DNA of 64,000 bases from Moringa oleifera (GCA_021397835.1 JAJFZO010000731.1:186001-250000); one strand, 5' to 3'; positions 1-12,366 are shown, counted from the first letter of the stretch. Made by a program: numbers and translations. Notes: generated from the letters alone by a model not told the origin.

Positions 1-2096
1 CTCCGTCAAAACTTCTGCTGCTAGTCCTACTCAAACCAAACTTCTATCGCTATACTACTGCACTGCCATTGCTACTCTATCCAAGCTACCACTTCTATAT
101 GCTAGTGCTACTCCTCTAAACTGCTGCTGCTAGTGCCACTTCGTTTAAGCTACTACAACTATACTGCAATTACTTCTCAATCCGAACTACTATTGTTGTA
201 CAGCTACAGCTACCCGTTTAAACTCTTTTTATTACTCATCAAAACTACTACTGCTTGTGCTTTTTCTATTTAAACTTGAATTGATACTCATGAAAGCTTA
301 TACTATTACTGTTACTCATCCAAACGGCTATTACCGTTGCTAAGCAAGTTAAACTACTAATCCATCACAGCTACTACTCTCTCCGAATTGCTACTGTTAT
401 ACTTTTATTACTTTTCTTTTAAAATTTTGGTGTTACAACTACTCCATTTAAGCTTTTACACCTACACCAAAATTGCTAATAAATTCGAGCTCCTACTGCT
501 CTACTGCAACGGCTGCTCTATTTAAATTGTCAATCTTACTGCTACTCATCAAAACTACTACTCCCACTACTAATGCGTTTAAACTGCTACTGCAATACTA
601 CTACTGCTCTTCTATCTGAATTACTATTACACTACAACTGCTATAATGCTATACTATAGTGCTACTTTTGCTATTATCGTGTTCACTATTCCTTTTAAAT
701 AAACAGTATGTTATTACCTAAAAAATATTAATGTACTCAAATGAGATTAGTAGCTTCTACTTACCAAATTGAGAATCTCAGATTTCATGATTGCCTCCCC
801 TCAAGTGCAAGTAAAAAATGCAATCATTGAGTTAGAAAATGAACCATGCTATCAAACATATAGTTTTAAAAAAAAAAACAAAATAACAAAATAACTTAAC
901 TTTACGCAGAAGCAAGCCCACATATTTGGTTCAGCTCTCCTGAAAATCAAAAAATTATGCAGCCCAACTCTAGTTCATAAAAATGGGCAATAAAATACAT
1001 CAACTATCATTGCTCAAGAAAGGTGACAATTTACTTGTAGTTTCCCATCAGTGGGTTTCAAATCATCATCCGGTTGTCTTCTGTCTAGTGAATAGCTAAA
1101 GAATAAACTTTTGGCCTCGTACTCTCTGCTTTTTCCAAATTAAAAGGGGTTAGCGGTAGCTGAGGATTTTCATGCCAGAAAATAGCCTTATTTCTTATTA
1201 AATGTAGGCATAGATTTGACATGCTGCGTTAAATAACTACGAGGAACAATTTAATGAAATATACTATCGTACCAGTAATTTGCGAGAGAGGAACATCGGA
1301 CCTAAATGCAACATGTGCAGCATAAAGTTTTACATCAACAATCTACTCTGTAATTGGGTTCTTCACCTGTATGCAATACTTGCTGACATTCATTAACACT
1401 AAACATCTTAATGAGGTAGCTGGCAAGCCATTTCAAACACAAAACGCCTTATTTCAAAACCACAACAATAACGAAGTCAAAACTTATCAACCTGATTTTT
1501 CGCATCCTAAGTCAAAAATATCATCTATAAAGATATTGACATGAATGAATACATGCAAATAAAAATTATGAAGTATACATGAGGGAACAGCCAGCAATGT
1601 ATACATGCGATACAAGATTTGGTATTAAAAAATGGCATTTATTAGTGTTCATGCTTTGAAGATACTCAATAGGTGCAGCTCAAAAGTAATTAACCATTTA
1701 GCGAACCTTTTTGTTGTTTGCTGAAGTTTCTTGATAGTTTTCAAAGGGGCCAATGTAATTTGACCCTCCTTAATAATCTGCACCACACACATTAAAAAGT
1801 AAAGATCTAATAAAAACATTCTCTGAAAGGATAAATGCTATTCTTCCCCTCTTATGGTTGGGAAGGTAGGATATAACTTGAATTCAATTAAAAAAAATAG
1901 CAAAACAAGAAAAATATTATACGTAATAACCAAATCAAAATTCAATGACAACAAAAAGAATGAACCTTCTAGTGCCTCCTCTCAATATTACAATCCCTGC
2001 AATGAAAAGCTGCAAAATTTTCATAATGATCATAAAGTAGCTGAATCACTATATTTCAACTGTAGTTAGAAAATACGACACTTATCTAAACTTGTC
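1..2096 (-). pseudogene. ACC1 biotin-carboxylase exon unit L1
   Basis: CTA/CTG-rich block at 1-705, then minus-strand exon relics. Exon f (S-GGG-HEFSDSQFG type) lies near 773-812 and exon e (FRRAEPNMWAYF type) near 903-950. Exon d (ESTRPKG type) is near 1038-1185, exon c (HPVTEW type) near 1270-1370 and exon b (KEGQIT-APLKTIK) near 1640-1800. Exon a, matching VQLLCD-Y-NVAA and ending in RRH-K, is at about 1966-2061; here the Gln codon before the last Lys is TAG. Family knowledge: these segments are consecutive in plant ACC1. Stops and frameshifts in exons b, d and f make it non-coding. L1 shares many private variants with L4. Confidence 0.85.
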
Positions 2097-4207
2097 CTCT
2101 GTCAAACCCTCTGTTGCTAGTCCTACTCAAACCACACTTCTACCGCTATGCTACTGCACTGCCATTGCTACACAATCTAAGCTACAACTACTATATGCTA
2201 GTGCCACTCCTCTAAACTGCTGGTGCTAGTGCCACTTCGTTTAAGCTACTATAGCTATACTACAATTACTTCTCAATCCGAACTGCTATTGTTATACAGT
2301 TGCAGCTACTCGTTTAAACTCCTTTTATTACTCATCAAAACTGCTACTGCTTGTGCTTTTCTATCTAAACTTGAATTGCTACTCATGAAAGCTTCTACTA
2401 CTACTGCTACTCATCCAAACTATTATTACCGTTGCTAATCAAGTTAAACTGCTAATCCATCACAGCTACTACTCTCTCCGAATTGCTACTATTATACTTT
2501 TATTACTTTTCTTTTACACTTTTGGTGTTATAACTACTTCAATTAAGCTTTTACCCCTACATCGAAATTGCTAATCAATTCGAGCTCCTACTACTTTACT
2601 GCAACAGCTGCTCGATTTAAATTGCCAATCTTACTGCTACTCATCAAAACTGCTACTCCCACTACTAATGCATCTAAACTGCTACTGCTATACTACTACT
2701 GTTGCTCTTTTTGAATTACTATTACACTGCAACTGCTACAATGCTATACTGCTATTGGTATTGTTATAATGCTACTTTTACTATTATCGTGGTCACTATT
2801 CCTTTTAAATAAACAGTATGCTATTACCTAAAAAATATTATCGTACTCAAAGTAGATTAGTAGCTTCTACTTACAAAATTGAGAATCCCATATTTGATGA
2901 TTGCCTCCCCTGGACTGCAAGAAAAAAATTCAATCATTTAGTTAGAAAATGAACCATGCTATCAAACGTATAGTTTTGAAAAAAAAACAAAATAACAAAA
3001 TAGCTTATCTTTACACAGAAGTGAGCCCATATATTTGGTTTGGCTCTCCTGAAAATCAAAAAATTATGCAGCCCAACTTTAGTTCATAAAAATAGGCAAT
3101 AAAATACATCAACTATCATTGCTCAAGAAAGGTGACAATTTACTTGTAGTTTCCCATCAGTGGGTTTCAAATCATCATCCGATTGTCTCCTGTCTAGTGA
3201 ATAGCTAAAGAATAACCTTTTGGCCTCGTACTCTCTGCTTTTTTCAACTTAAAAGGGGTTAGCGGTAGCTGAGGATTTTCATGCCAGAAAATAGCCTTAT
3301 TTCCTATTAAATGTAGGCATAGATTTGACATACTGCGTTAAATAACTATGGAAGAATAATTTAGTGAAATATACTATCGTATTAGTAATTTGCGAGAGAG
3401 GAACATCAGCCCCGAATGCAACATGTGCAGTATAAAGTTTTACATCAACAATCCACTCCATAATTAGGTGTTTCACCTATTTGCAATACTTGCTGACATT
3501 CATTAACACTAAACATCTTAATGAGGTAGCTGGCAAGCCATTTCAAACACAAAACGCCTTATTTCAAAACCACAACAATAACGAAGTCAAAACTTATCAA
3601 CCTGATTTTTCGCATCCTAAGTCAAAAATATCATCTATAAAGATATTGACATGAATGAATACATGCAAATAAAATTTATGAAGTATACCTGAGGGAACAG
3701 CTAGCAAAGTATACCTGCGATACAAGATTGGGTATTAAAAAATGACATTTATTAGTGTCCATGCTTTCAAGATACTCGACAGTTGCAGCTCAAATGTAAT
3801 TAACCATTTAGCGAACCATTTAATTGCTTGCTGAAGTTCCTTGATAGTTTTCAAAGGAGCCAATGTAATTTGACCCTCCTTAATAACATGTACCACACAC
3901 ATTAAAAAGTAAAGATCTAATAAAAACATTCTCTGAAAGGATAAATGCTATTCTTCCTCTCTTATGGTTGGGAAGGTAGGATATAACTTGAATTCAATAA
4001 AAAAAAAATAGCAAAACAAGAAAAATATTATACGTCATAACCAAATTAAAATTCAGTGACAACAAAAAGAATGAACCTTCTGGTGCCTCCTCTCAATATT
4101 ACAATCCCTGCAATGAAAAGCTGCAACATTTTCATAATGATCACGAAGTAGCTGAATCACTATATTTCAACTTTAGTTAGAAAATACGATACATATCTAA
4201 ACTTCTC
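2097..4207 (-). pseudogene. ACC1 biotin-carboxylase exon unit L2
   Basis: Same order as L1: CTA/CTG block 2097-2805, then exon relics f (~2873), e (~3005), d (~3140-3290), c (~3372-3480), b (3735-3900) and a (~4077-4171). Exon b reads VIKEGQITLAPLKTIKELQQ, then shifts frame before a stretch readable as AATVEYLESMD. Both parts match the ACC1 order IIEEGPITVAP ... AATVEYLYSMD. The conserved Glu-Leu-Asn-Pro-Arg segment of biotin carboxylase is degraded (ends LIPNLVSQ), so even a repaired frame would lack a known active-site motif. Confidence 0.85.
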
Positions 4208-6321
4208 CTCCGTCAAAACCTCTGCTGCTAGTGCCACTCAAACCAAACTTCTACTGTTATACTACTGCACTGTCATTGCTACTCTATCCATGCTACCACT
4301 GCTATATGCTAGTGCTACTCATTTAAACTTCTACTGCTAGTGCCACTTCGTTTAAGCTACTACAACTATACTGCAATTACTTCTCAATCCGAATTACTAT
4401 TGTTATACAGCTACAGCTACCCGTTTAAACTCCTTTTATTACTCATCAAAACTGCTACTGCTTGTATTTTTCTACCTAAACTTGAATTGCTACTCATGAA
4501 AGCTTCTACTACTACTGCTACTCATCCAAACTGCTATTATCGTTGCTAATCAACTTAAACTGCTACTGCTAATCCGTCACAGCTACTACTCTCTCCGAAT
4601 TGCTACTATTATACTTTTATTACTTTTCTTTTAAACTTCTGGTGTTATAACTACTCCATTTAAGCTTTTACACTTACACCGAAATTGCTAATCAATTCGA
4701 GCTCCTACTGCTCTACTGCAACGGCTGCTCGATTTAAATTGCCAGTCTTACAGCTACCCATCAAAACTGCTACTCCCACTACTAATGCATCTAAACTGCT
4801 ATTGCAATACTACTACTGCTTACTCTCTCTGAATTACTATTACACTGCAACTGCTGCAATGCTATACTACTATTGGTATTGTTATAGTGCTACTTTTACT
4901 ATTATCGTGTTCGCTATTCCTTTTAAATAAACAGTATATTATTACCTAAAAAATATTAATGTACTCAAATGGGATTAGTAACTTTTACTTACCAAATTAA
5001 GAATCACAGATTTCATGATTGCCTCCCCTCGACTACAAGTAAGAAATTCAATCATTTAGTTAGAAAATGAACCATGCTATCAAACATATAGTTTTGAAAA
5101 AAAACAAAAAAAAAAAAAATAACTTATCTTTACACAGAAGTAAGCCCACATATTTGGTTTAGCTCTCCTGAAAGTCAAAGAATTCTGCAGCCCTACTCTA
5201 GTTCATAAAAGTGGGTAATAAAATACATCAACTATCATTGCTCAAGAAAGGTGACAATTTACCTGTAGTTTCCCATCAGTGGGTTTCAAATCATCATCCG
5301 ATCTTCTATTATCAAGTGAATAGCTAAAAAATAACCTTTTGGCCTCGTACTCTCTGCTTTTATCAAATTAAAAGGGGTTAACGGTAGCTAAGGATTTTCA
5401 TGCCAGAAAATAGCTTTATTTCTTATTAAATATAGGCATTGATTTGACTACTGTGTTAAATAACTACGAAGAACAATTTATTGAAATATACTATCGTACC
5501 AGTAATTTGCGAGAGAGGAACATCGGCCCTGAATGCAACATGTGCAGCATAAAGTTTTACATCAACAATTCACTCCGTAATTGGGCGCTTCACCTGTATG
5601 CAATACTTGCTGACATTCATTAACACTAAACATCTTAATAAGGTAGCTGGCAAGCCATTTCAAAGACAAAACACCTTATGCCAAAACCACAGCAAAAACG
5701 AGGTCAAAACTTATCAACCTGATTTTTCGCATCCCAAGTGGGAAATATCATCTATAAAGATATTGACATGAATGAATACATGCAAATAAAAATTATGAAG
5801 TATACATGAGGGAACAGCCAGCAAAGTATACCTGCGATACAAGATTGGGTATTAAAAAATGGCATTTATTAGTGTCCATGCTTTCAAGATACTCAACAGT
5901 TGCAGCTCAAAAGTAATTAACCATTTAGCGAACCTTTTAGTTGCTTGCTGAAGTTCCTTGATAGTTTTAAAAGGGACCAATGTAATTTGACCCTCCTTAA
6001 TAATCTGTACCACACACATTAAAAAGTAAAGATCTAATAAAAAATTCTCTGAAAGGACAAATTCTATTCTTCCCTTCTTATGGTTGGGAAGGTAGGATAT
6101 AACTTGAATTCAATAAAAAAAATAGCAAAACAAGAAAAATATTATACGTAACAACCAAATCAAAATTTAGTGACAACAAAAACAATGAACCTTCTGGTGC
6201 CTCCTCTCAATATTACAATCCCTGCAATGAAAAGCTGCAACATTTTCATAGTGATCACAAAGTATCTGAATCACTATATTTCAACTGTAGTTAGAAAATA
6301 CAATACATATCTAAACTTCTC
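4208..6321 (-). pseudogene. ACC1 biotin-carboxylase exon unit L3
   Basis: CTA/CTG block 4208-4920. Exon relics follow: f (~4990-5040), e (~5130-5175), d (~5256-5415), c (~5490-5600), b (~5846-6020) and a (~6188-6284). Exon a in this unit reads through VIQLL, CRDC and RRHQK without the extra stop seen in L1. Introns between exons keep GT/AG-like ends in several places, for example cag before exon c. Non-coding because of stops in exons d and f and a frameshift in b. Confidence 0.85.
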
Positions 6322-7025
6322 CTCCGTCAAAACCTCTGCTGCTAGTCCTACTCAAACCAAACTTCTATCGCTATACTACTGCACTGCCATTGCTACTCTA
6401 TCCAAGCTACCACTTCTATATGCTAGTGCTACTCCTCTAAACTACTGCTGCTAGTGCCACTTCGTTTAAGCTACTACAATTATACTGCAATTACTTCTCA
6501 ATCCGAACTACTATTGTTGTACAGCTACAGCTACCCGTTTAAACTCTTTTTATTACTCATCAAAACTACTACTGCTTGTGCTTTTTCTATTTAAACTTGA
6601 ATTGCTACTCATGAAAGCTTATACTATTACTGCTACTCATCCAAACTGCTATTATCGTTGCTAATCAACTTAAACTGCTACTGCTAATCCGTCACAGCTA
6701 CTACTCTCTCCGAATTGCTACTATTATACTTTTATTACTTTTCTTTTAAACTTCTGGTGTTACAACTACTCCATTTAAGCTTTTACACCTACATCAAAAT
6801 TGCTAATAAATTCGAGCTCCTACTGCTCTACTGCAACGGCTGCTCTATTTAAATTGTCAATCTTACTGCTACTCATCAAAACTACTACTCCCACTACTAA
6901 TGCGTTTAAACTGCTACTGCAATACTACTACTGCTCTTCTATCTGAATTACTATTACACTACAACTGCTATAATGCTATACTATAGTGCTACTTTTGCTA
7001 TTATCGTGTTCACTATTCCTTTTAA
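6322..7025. repeat. CTA/CTG-rich imperfect triplet block (representative)
   Basis: About 700 bp of degenerate ctactgcta/ctactact units mixed with phrases such as actcatcaaaactgctact. An equivalent block starts almost every unit: 1, 2097, 4208, 8422, 47187, 47951, 49592, 51682, 53851, 55948, 56702, 58805, 60867 and 63766. Plus-strand open frames inside it (Leu/Tyr/Thr-rich, with LLLLIKTATA) come from the triplet composition and are not genes. In exon order it lies just after exon f, where the next ACC1 exon would be expected. Confidence 0.85.
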
Positions 7026-8421
7026 ATAAACAGTATGTTATTACCTAAAAAATATTAATGTACTCAAATGAGATTAGTAGCTTCTACTTACCAAATTGAG
7101 AATCTCAGATTTCATGATTGCCTCCCCTCAAGTGCAAGTAAAAAATGCAATCATTGAGTTAGAAAATGAACCATGCTATCAAACATATAGTTTTAAAAAA
7201 AAAACAAAATAACAAAATAACTTATCTTTACGCAGAAGCAAGCCCACATATTTGGTTCAGCTCTCCTGAAAATCAAAAAATTATGCAGCCCAACTCTAGT
7301 TCATAAAAATGGGCAATAAAATACATCAACTATCATTGCTCAAGAAAGGTGACAATTTACTTGTAGTTTCCCATCAGTGGGTTTCAAATCATCATCCGGT
7401 TATCTCCTGTCTAGTGAATAGCTAAAGAATAACCTTTTGGCCTCGTACTCTCTGCTTTTTCCAAATTAAAAGGGGTTAGCGGTAGCTGAGGATTTTCATG
7501 CCAGAAAATAGCCTTATTTCTTATTAAATGTAGGCATAGATTTGACATGATGCGTTAAATAACTACGAGGAACAATTTAATGAAATATACTATCGTACCA
7601 GTAATTTGCGAGAGAGGAACATCGGACCTAAATGCAACATGTGCAGCATAAAGTTTTACATCAACAATCTACTCTGTAATTGGGTTCTTCACCTGTATGC
7701 AATACTTGCTGACATTCATTAACACTAAACATCTTAATGAGGTAGCTGGCAAGCCATTTCAAACACAAAACGCCTTATTTCAAAACCACAACAATAACGA
7801 AGTCAAAACTTATCAACTTGATTTTTCGCATCCTAAGTCAAAAATATCATCTATAAAGATATTGACATGAATGAATACATGCAAATAAAATTTATGAAGT
7901 ATACCTGAGGGAACAGCCAGTAAAGTATACCTGATATACAAGATTGGGTATTAAAAAATGACATTTATTAGTGTCCATGCTTTCAAGATACTCGACGGTT
8001 GCAGCTCAAAAGTAATTAACCATTTAGCGAACCATTTAATTGCTTGCTGAAGTTCCTTGATAGTTTTCAAAGGGGCCAATGTAATTTGACCCTCCTTAAT
8101 AACATGTACCACACACATTAAAAAGTAAACATCTAATAAAAACATTCTCTGAAAGGATAAATGCTATTCTTCCCCTCTTATGGTTAGAAAGATAGGATAT
8201 AATTTGAATTCAATAAAAAAAATAGCAAAATAAGAAAAACATTATACATAATAACCAAATCTAAATGTAATGACAATAAAAAGAATGAACCTTATGGTAT
8301 CTCCTCTGAATATTACAATCCCTACAACGAAAAGCTGCAACATATTTATGATGATCACAAAGTAACAGAACCACTAAATTTCAATTTCAATTAGAAAATA
8401 TGATACAAATCTAAACTTATC
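6322..8421 (-). pseudogene. ACC1 biotin-carboxylase exon unit L4
   Basis: CTA/CTG block 6322-7025. Exon relics: f (~7090-7130), e (~7230-7280), d (~7355-7510), c (~7590-7695), b (7951-8115) and a (~8290-8390). Its first ~1.5 kb is close to identical to L1, three units away, with patches that match L3 instead. Near 7880-7940 it matches L2. This mosaic pattern is what unequal crossing-over or gene conversion between units would leave. No open frame across exons. Confidence 0.85.
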
Positions 8422-9560
8422 CTCCATCAAAATGTCTACTCCTAGTGCCACACCAACCAAACTTCTACTGCTACATTACTATACTAGTGCCACTTTTCTA
8501 AACTGTTGCTGCTAGTGCCACTTCGTTTAAGTTACTACAGCTATACTGTAACTACTTTTCAATCCGAACTACTACTGTTATACTACTACAGCTACCCGTT
8601 TAAACTCCTACTACTGCTCATCAAAACTGCTACTGCTTGTGCTTTTCTATCTAAACTACAATTACTACTCATGAAAGCTGCTACTACTACTGTTACTCAT
8701 CAAAACTGCTACTACCACTACTAATTAAGCTAAAGTTCTACTGGTAATCTATCTTAACTATTCTTCTATCTAAACTGTTAGTGTTATATTACTACTGCTT
8801 CTCCTTTAAACTGCTACTGTTACAACTACTTCATTTAAGCTGCTATAATTATACCAAAATTGATACTCAAAATTTTAACATACTCAAATGAGATTAGTAA
8901 CTTCTACTTACCAAATTGAGAATCTCAGAATTCATGAATGCCTCCTCTAAACTGCAAGTAAGAAATTTAATCACTTAGGTAGAAAATGGATCATGCTATC
9001 AATATATAGTTTTGAAAAGGAAAAAAAATAAAATAAATTATCTTTACAAAAAGGCAAGCCCACACATTTGGATTGCTTTTGAAATTCAACTCTTTTAAAA
9101 GTCATAGAATTATGCAGCTCAACTCTAGTTCGTGAAAATGAGGAATAAAATGCATCAACGGTGACTGCTCAAGAAACCTAACAATTTACCTGTACTTTCC
9201 CACTGGTAGGTTTAAAACCATCATGTGGATCTTCATTTGTCACATGAACAACTACACAATGACCTTTCGACCTAGAGCTATTTCTCTTGTCAAAATCAAA
9301 AGGGGTTAGTAGTAGTTAATGTTATTTCTGATTAAATATAAGCATATACTACATTAAATGACTAAGGAAAAAAGTTTAATGAACTTCACTATTGTACCCA
9401 AAATTTGCCAAAGAGGAACACCCATCCTGATTGCAACTTGAGCAGCTGGATGGTTTACTTCGGCAATCCACTCCGTAACTAGGTGCTCCATCTATATCTA
9501 GTACATAATGATATTCATTAACATTAAACGTCTCAATAAGGAAACAAGCGCACAGTACCT
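8422..9560 (-). pseudogene. Least-decayed left ACC1 unit (L5), array edge
   Basis: The CTA/CTG block is shortened (8422-8870). Exon f (8912-8951) reads RGGIHEF-stop-DSQFG. Exon e (9042-9092) is open: ELNFKSNPNVWACLFVK, against ELSFKSKPNVWAYFSVK remembered for ACC1. Exon d (9190-9308) is open from TPFDFDK to GFKPTSGKVQ and includes SRSKGHCVVVHV. Exon c (~9383-9491) reads EHLVTEWIAEVNHPAAQVA followed by GVPLWQI. Exons b and a are missing; similarity fades by 9560. This is the best evidence that the whole repeat comes from ACC1. It sits at the border with unrelated DNA, where homogenisation is expected to be weakest. Confidence 0.92.
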
Positions 9561-9689
9561 TATATAGCTCATCTAGGTGGTCCTACAGAAAGCATAGCAC
9601 ACATACATCACACCAGACCTAAGTCATTGGATTACCATCAAAAACTAAAATGAAGTTCAGTATAGCCTTCTTTTACAAGTTCAGCTCTA

Positions 9690-9745
9690 TGTGTGTGAAA
9701 GAAAGTGAGGGTGAAAGAGACAGAGAGAGAAAGAGAGATTCTGCA
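9690..9745. repeat. GA-rich simple repeat
   Basis: Imperfect GAAA/GAGA run immediately downstream (minus strand) of the 14-3-3 exon relic. It makes an open frame look longer than the homology supports. Confidence 0.8.
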
Positions 9746-9750
9746 CTGAC

Positions 9751-9865
9751 TTGTGCATCTGAAGTCCCGAGAGTGAGGTTATCCTTTAAGAGTTGCATGA
9801 TAAGAAAGTTATCCTTTTTATTCTTCTCCAAAGCATCAAGCTCAGCAATGGCTTCGTTAAAATGC
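9751..9865 (-). pseudogene. Single 14-3-3 protein exon relic
   Basis: On the minus strand this translates as [20 protein letters not shown] followed by [17 protein letters not shown]. It matches the C-terminal helices H8-H9 of plant 14-3-3 proteins (FDEAIAELDTLGEES, then IMQLLRDNLTLWTSDMQ). The match ends exactly at a GT dinucleotide (gtcagtg) after the TSDAQ codons, where 14-3-3 genes commonly have an intron, and starts right after an ag. One extra base in the first codons shifts the frame, and the conserved Trp of LTLWTSD is Gly. No other 14-3-3 exon is visible nearby, so this is an isolated fragment, not a gene. Confidence 0.9.
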
Positions 9866-9892
9866 CTTAAATAAAAGTACAATGAGGGTAAT

Positions 9893-9904
9893 TTAGGCCA
9901 TCTC
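9893..9904 (+). repeat. Left half of a 12-bp inverted pair (possible element end)
   Basis: TTAGGCCATCTC here is matched by its exact reverse complement at 18852-18863. GGCCATCTC-like sequences are frequent at ends of plant DNA transposons. I see no convincing target duplication, so an element spanning 9.89-18.86 kb is only a possibility. Confidence 0.25.
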
Positions 9905-11234
9905 TAATAGTTAGCAAAGAAACAATCTTCAATTTTTGATTTGACATCAGTAAACAATAAGAGATTAAAAATAAGATGATTTACATGGCTGAATCAATAT
10001 TGCAAAAAATGGAATGACAACATTCAACATGACATAGTTTCTACGGAGCATGTGAACATCCTGGCAAGTAAACAAGCTTGATAAGATTAGATAAGCACAA
10101 ACTATAGTGCTTGCAGTTCCACTACCTTGCTTGAAAGGCTTTGCTCTTTCAAAAGGCTATCTTTTAATATGCATTTAAATATTACAAAGACTTCAACTAG
10201 AATACGTTGTGGATATGTTCCCTCACATGAGTATTCCTCGGTGCAAATTCTATTAATGAATCTACATTCATGTTTCTCTAGTCTCCACTATTGTTTTGTG
10301 ATTTAAGTACACGTGCATGCACATGGAGAACCAGCTAAATGGGCTACATGACACTTTGATAAAATTTTTGATTTTTATAACCTCCAAATGGATATGATAT
10401 TTAGTACTAGCACTAATGCTGTAAAATCCATTACAATACTTAATCATAAAAGGCAAAAAGTAACAAGTAAAAAAGCATAGAAAGGTCACATGAAAACTAA
10501 ATTGACTAGAACAAAAAAAAATCCAACAAAATCAAGAAAACACATGCAAGAAAAAAACAATAGGCAAGAAACTTAAAGAAAATCCAAGACAATCCTATAA
10601 TCATACATATGACTTTTTTCTCCAACCATCAAGTTTTCAAATGATTTATCACCTGGTAAAGATATTCTCTTTATTCTTGTACAATCTCTTTCTCAACAAG
10701 GAACTTGGTGTAAGAGATATAGTTAACATTGAGATTCTAAGCAAAGAGGTGACAACCACATAAAAGGATTCATAACTAGTTAGTCAATCAGGAAAAATTA
10801 TTGCACAATTAAGTTTTAGGCCATAGTTACTAATTCTTTCTTGAAGACACTGGATGTCAAGAGTAACTCTGGCCATATGACTTGGGATCCATGATATGAA
10901 CATACAATGCCATGGAAGAAAACAAGAAACACCATTTTAGAAGTTAAAGAGACTATAGGGACTCCACATACCACAGGTCATATTGTAAACTGCATGGTTG
11001 ATGAGCGGAAATCATAATTTGGTCCAGGTGAAATTTTGAGAAACATAATTCGGAAGAGGAAGAAAATGACGGTGAAGCTCTCTCGAAAAAGCAGGTCACT
11101 ACTAGGTGTAGAATGATAAATATTAAAATTCAAAGTCTGGTTAAATAATTGAAACCAATACCTCCAACTATGAATAACGTTCCTGTGATCCAAAGGTTAG
11201 TCGAATATCCATAAAATCAAAATAGTAAAGAGTC
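9905..11234. other. No recognisable gene
   Basis: AT-rich, non-repetitive sequence. Short open frames on the minus strand at 10268-10489 and 10978-11193 show no recognisable motif. I see no RNA gene or transposon here. Confidence 0.5.
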
Positions 11235-11235
11235 T

Positions 11236-11292
11236 TACAATAAAAAGTACAGGTGTGTAACCCAAGTACTGAAAAGCAGCACCACCAGCACC
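11236..11292 (-). other. Possible exon relic of an unidentified membrane protein
   Basis: On the minus strand, after a good acceptor (caattttacag), the reading is GAGGAAFQYLGYTPVLFIV, a hydrophobic stretch with coding-like composition. A second short open piece (GTLFIVGG) follows at about 11168-11190 between ag and gt. I do not recognise the family. It could be chance. Confidence 0.25.
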
Positions 11293-11920
11293 CTGTAAAA
11301 TTGAACCTAGTGTTAGCAACATTTCAAATATGCCATGCGATTAACATAACAAAAAACCCAAAATTTACTGCACATTCAGCCTTAAGAAGCAGAAAAGAAA
11401 ATAAAAAAAAGGAATTCTCACTTACTGCAATGTGACAATGATATCGATTTTTTTTCCCTCTAAGTCATTAAATTTTTTATGTTGGCTCTTCCAATTTGAA
11501 TGAAGATCTGATTAGAGAAAGTTTTAGTAGCTAAGAAACCCTCATTTAGGCTTGTTTGACACTAGGAGTTAAAGCTGCTGGACTCCATGGTTAGCTATGA
11601 TGCCCACTCAGAGCAAAGGGAAAAAACAACAAGCTTCCATCATAGTTACTTATGGCAAATTATGTCTTGTTCATCATCTCCCTTGTACATTTCCTATGAC
11701 TCCCTCTAGCTAAACTGTTAAAATTTATTGATAATTAGCAAGAGTTGCTGGAAACAGCACTACCACATAACAATGGTAGGCCAAAATATCATCATCAACA
11801 TAACTTGTTTGCAGAGCAACTAAGGAATCATACACAAGTAGCAACATCTTATAAAAGGGTTTAACTAAAGCATTAAACACAAGATTTTAGAAGAGCTTAA
11901 ACAAGAAGCCGTACCATACT

Positions 11921-12366
11921 GAGGTTGATGTGGATCGCACATGTGGTATGGATAAAAGCACTGCCCTTCATTGTGCTGTTTCTAGTGGATCTGTTAATGC
12001 AGCAGATGTAATTAAACTGCTTTTATCTACGGGCACTGATCCAAACTGCATGGACGCCGATGGTTATCATCCTGTTGATGTTATCTTTGATCATCCAAGG
12101 CTCCAAAGCATGAGAATTTCTCTTGAAGTGCTTCTGCTTGCTCTATAAGTATGAGGAAACTAGGGTGTGCATTAATAGCTCAAATTCTGGCTCACCTATT
12201 CTTTCTTCCGCACCAGAGAATGGGCTCTCACATTCTCCTTCTGAATTGGTATCTTCTCCCGTGGTTTTAAAATCTAATGATGTTCTTGCTGGCAGTAGAG
12301 AAGAAAGAGTATCCAATTGATCCATCCCTACCTGAAATAAAGAATAGCATTTATGCCAAAGCTTGA
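11921..12366 (+). pseudogene. Ankyrin/CCCH zinc-finger protein fragment
   Basis: The first frame (11921-12148) reads RTCGMDKSTALHCAVSSGSV, then DVIKLLLSTGTDPNCMDADG, an ankyrin repeat. This is the order found in plant tandem-CCCH proteins of the AtC3H30/C3H66 group. The frame then shifts and continues as SNSGSPILSSAPENG near 12180-12300. It shifts again and ends as KEYPIDPSLPEIKNSIYAKA (12298-12366). In the family this Ser-rich linker leads straight into the CCCH fingers, which are absent; the similarity stops just before them. All three frames are used, so it cannot be coding. Fragmented, with no visible promoter or fingers. Confidence 0.88.

Larger units (their letters stand above)
1..9560 (-). 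repeat. Left tandem array of ~2.1 kb units derived from ACC1 exons
   Basis: Five head-to-tail units start near 1, 2097, 4208, 6322 and 8422, at a recurring start like ctccgtcaaaac, so the period is about 2.10-2.12 kb. In plus coordinates each unit runs: CTA/CTG-rich block (~700 bp), then six minus-strand exon relics in reverse order, then the next unit. The exon relics match the C-terminal half of the biotin-carboxylase domain of plant homomeric acetyl-CoA carboxylase. The first four units are very alike. The fifth is diverged and shortened, as expected at an array edge. The array begins at or before the window edge, since position 1 is already a unit start. No unit has an open frame across its exons. 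Confidence 0.9.

Noticed and set aside
2223..2438. Repeated plus-strand open frames rich in Leu, Tyr, Thr and Ser in every unit (such as LLLLIKTATA)
   Set aside because: They arise from the CTA/CTG triplet block, vary in length and position between units, and have no gene signals.
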